Below are positions 4,672-7,604 of a stretch of 7,604 bases of DNA, piece after piece (position 1 is the stretch's first letter; every line of letters starts with the position of its first letter). The position numbers were made by a program, and so were the translations under genes. A model generated the notes under the pieces. The model was not told where the DNA came from. It worked only from the letters and a program-made list of their open reading frames with translations, and did not search any database. The DNA is taken from positions 1 to 7,604 of the forward strand of contig CAMLEL010000109.1 in NCBI GenBank assembly GCA_946478935.1, in the 5' to 3' direction. This DNA is from an uncultured Armatimonadota bacterium (GTDB lineage: Bacteria; Armatimonadota; Fimbriimonadia; Fimbriimonadales; Fimbriimonadaceae).

Positions 4672-5883
4672 AGCCACGATTGGGTCCAGCCGCGAAGCGC
4701 TGATCGCCGGATAGAGGCCAAAGACCATCCCGATGAAAGCCGAGAACAGAGCCGCCCCAATCGCGGCCGTAATCGGAAAGGGAGTCGGCAAGCCGTCGGC
4801 CGAGGGCCACTTCAAAGCTGCAGTGGCAAATGTCACCACCATGCCCAGCACCCAGGCGATGGACATTCCGATCAAACCACCGACAAGCGATAGCGTTCCC
4901 GCTTCCACCAGGAACTGGGTCAAGATCGATCCCCGCTTCGCACCAACTGATTTACGAAGGCCGATCTCTTTGGTCCGCTCGGTTACCGAAACCAGCATGA
5001 TGTTCATAATGCCGATGCCCCCGACAAGTAGAGACATTGCCGCGATCGCTGAGAGAACTACGCCGGCGACACCGAACACCGCTCCAAATACCTGCAGGAT
5101 AGACTCGCGAGAGTCCACCCGATAGATCGGACGATTGTTTGACTTGCGCATCAGGGCCTGCCACACGGCGTCCATCGTCTCATTGACCGTATAGCCTGGC
5201 TTGGGTCGCAGGGTGATCATCATGAGATCTTCCCCGCCCAGCCATTTGTCCTGGGCAGTGGTGATCGGGACGATCGCATCCTTGGCGTTCGTCTCACCCA
5301 TCATGTCCAAACGCTGGAGGATACCGACTACCTCCAAAGTGATCCCGTTAAAGGTCAGATGCTTCCCCAGTGCCTGCTTGTCGGGGAAACAGCGATCCCT
5401 GATTTCTTCCCCGATGACGCACACGTTCGCCCGGGAATCCACGTCGCTCTGACTGATGAACCGACCCTCAGAGATCACGAGCTTGTTCAGTTCGAGAAAA
5501 TTCGCGTCCGTGGCAAAGATTCGGGGATTGTCGATTTCAACATCGCCCAGTCGGATCTTGGATGGAACCTGCACGATGGGTGAGGCAACGTCCATCATGC
5601 TGACATTGTCTTTCAAGTACTGGATGTCCTCATTCTTGAGGCCGTCAATTCCCCCCAACGTCTCGCCTTTGTCTTTGCGACCAGGGTCGTATGCCACGAT
5701 GATCGTGTCCGAACCGAGCTTTTTGAACTCGTTGGTCATGAAGAAAGTGAATCCGTTCGAGACCATGACGATGATCGTCACGCTCATGACTCCGATGATC
5801 ACCCCGAGCATCGTCAGGAAGCTTCGAAGCTTGTTCTGCCGAAGCATCGAAAGTGCGATCCGAAACGATTCGAAGAAATTCAT
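4657..5883 (-). CDS. ABC transporter permease, MacB/FtsX type
   Basis: A 408-residue inner-membrane permease of the MacB class. These proteins work as dimers with a cytoplasmic ATPase and, with a MacA-like adaptor, drive export or envelope remodelling by mechanotransmission. The N-terminus 'ALSMLRQNKLRSFLTMLGVIIGVMSVTIIV' contains the amphipathic helix and TM1 (about 20-42). A periplasmic domain (about 45-262) includes 'GRFISQSDVDSRANVCVIGEEI' (140-161) and 'VVGIL' (185-189). The FtsX domain follows with TM2 (about 265-298), the cytoplasmic 'TERTKEIGLRKSVGAK' loop (301-316) that couples to the ATPase, TM3 (about 328-355) and TM4 (about 370-392), ending in 'SASRLDPIVALRRE', the usual MacB C-terminus. 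There is no fused ATPase domain, and none is encoded in the window. Its ATG (5883-5881) overlaps the adaptor stop as TAATG, so the two are probably translationally coupled. Substrate is unknown. Confidence 0.95.
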   Translation of the reverse strand: MNFFESFRIALSMLRQNKLRSFLTMLGVIIGVMSVTIIVMVSNGFTFFMTNEFKKLGSDTIIVAYDPGRKDKGETLGGIDGLKNEDIQYLKDNVSMMDVASPIVQVPSKIRLGDVEIDNPRIFATDANFLELNKLVISEGRFISQSDVDSRANVCVIGEEIRDRCFPDKQALGKHLTFNGITLEVVGILQRLDMMGETNAKDAIVPITTAQDKWLGGEDLMMITLRPKPGYTVNETMDAVWQALMRKSNNRPIYRVDSRESILQVFGAVFGVAGVVLSAIAAMSLLVGGIGIMNIMLVSVTERTKEIGLRKSVGAKRGSILTQFLVEAGTLSLVGGLIGMSIAWVLGMVVTFATAALKWPSADGLPTPFPITAAIGAALFSAFIGMVFGLYPAISASRLDPIVALRRE

Positions 5884-7508
5884 TACTCGTCTGGACCCAT
5901 CTGCATCATGCCTTGGCGCTTGGGCCCCTTGTACTCGGGGCGAACAAGCTTGTCTCCGGCAACGACTCCTTCGAGGATCTCGTATTTGGAACCGGACTCT
6001 GCCCCGAGCCGCACGTTCTTGCGCGTCGCTTTGCCCTCGGGCTTGTCCGGGGCGATCTCAACGAAGAACTGATTGCCATCCTTTCCGATGTAATCCTTGG
6101 GAACGGTCAGGACATTCGCCTTCTTGATCACGTCGAGCGAGCACCTGGCCGACATTCCGGACCTCAGCCTTGGGTCGATCGATGCCAATCGGATTTCCAC
6201 CTCGTACTTGACCACCGCATCGGTATTGGCCTGACCCGGCGCGGCCGCTATGCTCGTCGGCGCAATGCGCTTTACCGACCCGCTAAAGCTTTCGTTCGGA
6301 AAGGCATCCACCGTGATCGTCGCTGGCATCCCTGGCCGCATCTTCGCAACATCGATTTCATTGACGTTTAGCAGCACGCGAAGAGAAGTCCGATCCTCCA
6401 CCCGCAGGATTGGCGTACCGGCGCTAAAGCCGCTGAGGCCAGTGGCGAGTTCACCCTCCTTGAGCATCTTTTTGGTGACCACGCCCGTGATTGGCGACTT
6501 GATCTGCGTCTCTCGCAACTGGCGCTCGCTGTCCTTCAGCACGCTTGTCAGCTGCGACACCGTCGCAAGATTCTGTTCACGAGATCGCTCCAACGCGCCC
6601 ACGTCCTTCAGCGCTGCCCGAGCCTTGGCAACGTCCGCCACAGCCTGCCGATATTCTTCCCTCTTGACTCGATCTTGTATTGAGTTGGCTTTGGCCCGTT
6701 GCAGCGCAGCTTGGCTGGAGCGTATTGCCTCATCAGCGCTCGCCAGCTGAAGAGAGAACTCTCGGTCCAAGCGGCTCAACTCATCGTTGGCCTGAGCCAT
6801 TTTGAGGCGTGCGACCTCCAAGTTCAGCCGCGACGTCTCCACATCCCTTACCGATACAAACCCCTGCTTGAGCAGCGCTTCTCGCCGCTCGAGCTCCCGC
6901 CGGGCGTTGTCGTGGTTCGCCACCGCGTCACGTTGAGCGGTAATCGTACGTGTTCGTGCGTTGGGCTGCTCCACCCGAACCAGATTTTCCCTGTCTTGGA
7001 CATTACGGTTGAGCTGAGCCGTCGCCTCCTGAATTGCTGCATTCGTCAACGTGGGCTGGGCACGCATCTCCAACTCGAGACGCTCGAGCCGCGAGTTCGC
7101 TTGCTGCAAATCCGCGCGAGCGGTGACCTTTCGTTGCTCGATTTCAATGGCGGTTCGCGCTGCCCCGCTTTGTGCTCCCGATAGCTGGGCCCGATTTTGT
7201 GCTACCGTAAACTGAGTCTCCTGAGGATCGATCAGCCCGATGACTTGACCGATTTGGACGCTATCGCCTTCCTCAACCAGAAGCTTGCTTAGCCGGCCGC
7301 TGACTCGGCTCTTTACTTCCACCGAATTGACCGCGTCGATCGTGCCCGTATCGACCACGCTGACCTTGAGCTCTTCCTTCTGAACGGTGTAGATTCCGGG
7401 TTTCTTTTCCGCCGCCTCCTTCATGGCGGCATAGTTCTTCATGAAATAGCCGCCAATCGCGCACACCAGCGCCAAGGCAATCGCGGCAAAAATCAGCGCC
7501 TTCTTCAT
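5883..7508 (-). CDS. HlyD/MacA-type periplasmic adaptor with long coiled coil
   Basis: A membrane fusion (adaptor) protein of 541 residues that should connect the MacB-like permease to an outer-membrane channel or act alone in the periplasm. Order: anchor or signal helix (4-22); first lipoyl half 'VEVKSRVSGRLSKLLVEEGDSVQIGQVIGLID' (63-94); a very long helical, charged region (about 97-333) rich in Q, R, E and A, with 'LLKQGFVSVRDVETSRLNLEVA' (212-233) typical of the hairpin; second lipoyl half 'IKSPITGVVTKKMLKEGELA' (336-355) to 'PILRVED' (366-372); beta-barrel domain (about 374-460); membrane-proximal domain (about 463-525); and a Met-rich tail (GMMQMGPDE). The helical part is longer than in ordinary MacA (total about 370-400). 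The ATG at 7508 precedes a standard KK-hydrophobic signal. No strong Shine-Dalgarno is seen. It overlaps the permease gene by one base. Confidence 0.94.
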   Translation of the reverse strand: MKKALIFAAIALALVCAIGGYFMKNYAAMKEAAEKKPGIYTVQKEELKVSVVDTGTIDAVNSVEVKSRVSGRLSKLLVEEGDSVQIGQVIGLIDPQETQFTVAQNRAQLSGAQSGAARTAIEIEQRKVTARADLQQANSRLERLELEMRAQPTLTNAAIQEATAQLNRNVQDRENLVRVEQPNARTRTITAQRDAVANHDNARRELERREALLKQGFVSVRDVETSRLNLEVARLKMAQANDELSRLDREFSLQLASADEAIRSSQAALQRAKANSIQDRVKREEYRQAVADVAKARAALKDVGALERSREQNLATVSQLTSVLKDSERQLRETQIKSPITGVVTKKMLKEGELATGLSGFSAGTPILRVEDRTSLRVLLNVNEIDVAKMRPGMPATITVDAFPNESFSGSVKRIAPTSIAAAPGQANTDAVVKYEVEIRLASIDPRLRSGMSARCSLDVIKKANVLTVPKDYIGKDGNQFFVEIAPDKPEGKATRKNVRLGAESGSKYEILEGVVAGDKLVRPEYKGPKRQGMMQMGPDE

Positions 7509-7544
7509 GCGCCATCAGTTTCGCAGGTTCGGCGGAGCCTGTGA

Positions 7545-7566
7545 AGGACTTAGGTCAAAAAGTCCT
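7545..7566. repeat. Inverted repeat upstream of the adaptor gene
   Basis: AGGACTT (7545-7551) and AAGTCCT (7560-7566) form a perfect 7-bp inverted repeat with an 8-base spacer, 37 bases upstream of the adaptor ATG. It could be an operator or a hairpin in the 5' leader. There is no T run, so it is not a terminator. TTGACC, a possible -35, lies at its spacer on the minus strand, but no matching -10 is seen 16-18 bases on. The rest of 7509-7604 shows no gene. Confidence 0.35.
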
Positions 7567-7604
7567 AACTCGTTTCATTCCCGGATGAGCGTGGATTCGG
7601 TTAG

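Noticed and set aside
4521..4760. 79-residue minus-strand frame containing 'GGVAQLVRANGSYPLGHQFKSG'
   Set aside because: This is the translation of the tRNA gene, a well-known artefact.
5456..6127. 223-residue plus-strand frame across the permease-adaptor junction
   Set aside because: It is antisense to two well-supported genes and reads as low-complexity Ser/Arg/Pro.
1..7604. CRISPR array, insertion sequence or phage attachment site
   Set aside because: No regularly spaced repeats, transposase or integrase motifs, or direct duplication of the tRNA 3' end were seen.

Overview
The window looks like a chromosomal stretch of a moderately GC-rich bacterium. Genes are closely packed and nearly all lie on the minus strand. 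The mix of an M1 metallopeptidase with an HELGHTWFGG-type zinc site, a MacB-like permease with a long HlyD-type adaptor, an AlkZ-like winged-helix protein and a thioredoxin-like protein suggests Armatimonadota (Fimbriimonas-like) or a neighbouring phylum. This is a weak inference from style alone; no marker gene is present.

Layout, plus strand: the 3' end of a thioredoxin-fold-like gene (1-360) is closed by a strong intrinsic terminator (375-410). It is followed by a 403-residue winged-helix protein of the HTH_42/AlkZ-like family (426-1637), which lacks the catalytic QxQ or QxD motif and may be read from a leaderless mRNA.

Layout, minus strand, read from 7604 down to 1638: a periplasmic adaptor (7508-5883) overlaps a MacB/FtsX permease (5883-4657) by one base. 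Then come an elongator-type tRNA-Met(CAU) (4628-4552), an M1 metallopeptidase (4528-2336), a SelW-like Rdx protein (2313-2050) and a small conserved-looking protein (about 2078-1638). All run the same way with gaps of 28 bases or less. The chain ends at a stop codon that abuts the stop codon of the convergent plus-strand gene.

The most striking observation is the SelW-like gene. An in-frame UGA falls exactly at the second cysteine position of the family CxxC/CxxU redox motif (C8-T9-E10-UGA11), with a strong stem-loop 22 nt downstream. This is what a bacterial selenoprotein gene looks like. A standard gene caller would truncate it to a 68-residue fragment without its active site.

Functionally, the adaptor and permease should form a MacAB-type export or envelope machine whose ATPase lies outside the window. 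The M1 peptidase is probably membrane-anchored and faces outward. The tRNA may be co-transcribed with its protein-coding neighbours, and the peptidase start codon sits in the loop of a perfect 8-bp hairpin just downstream of the tRNA.
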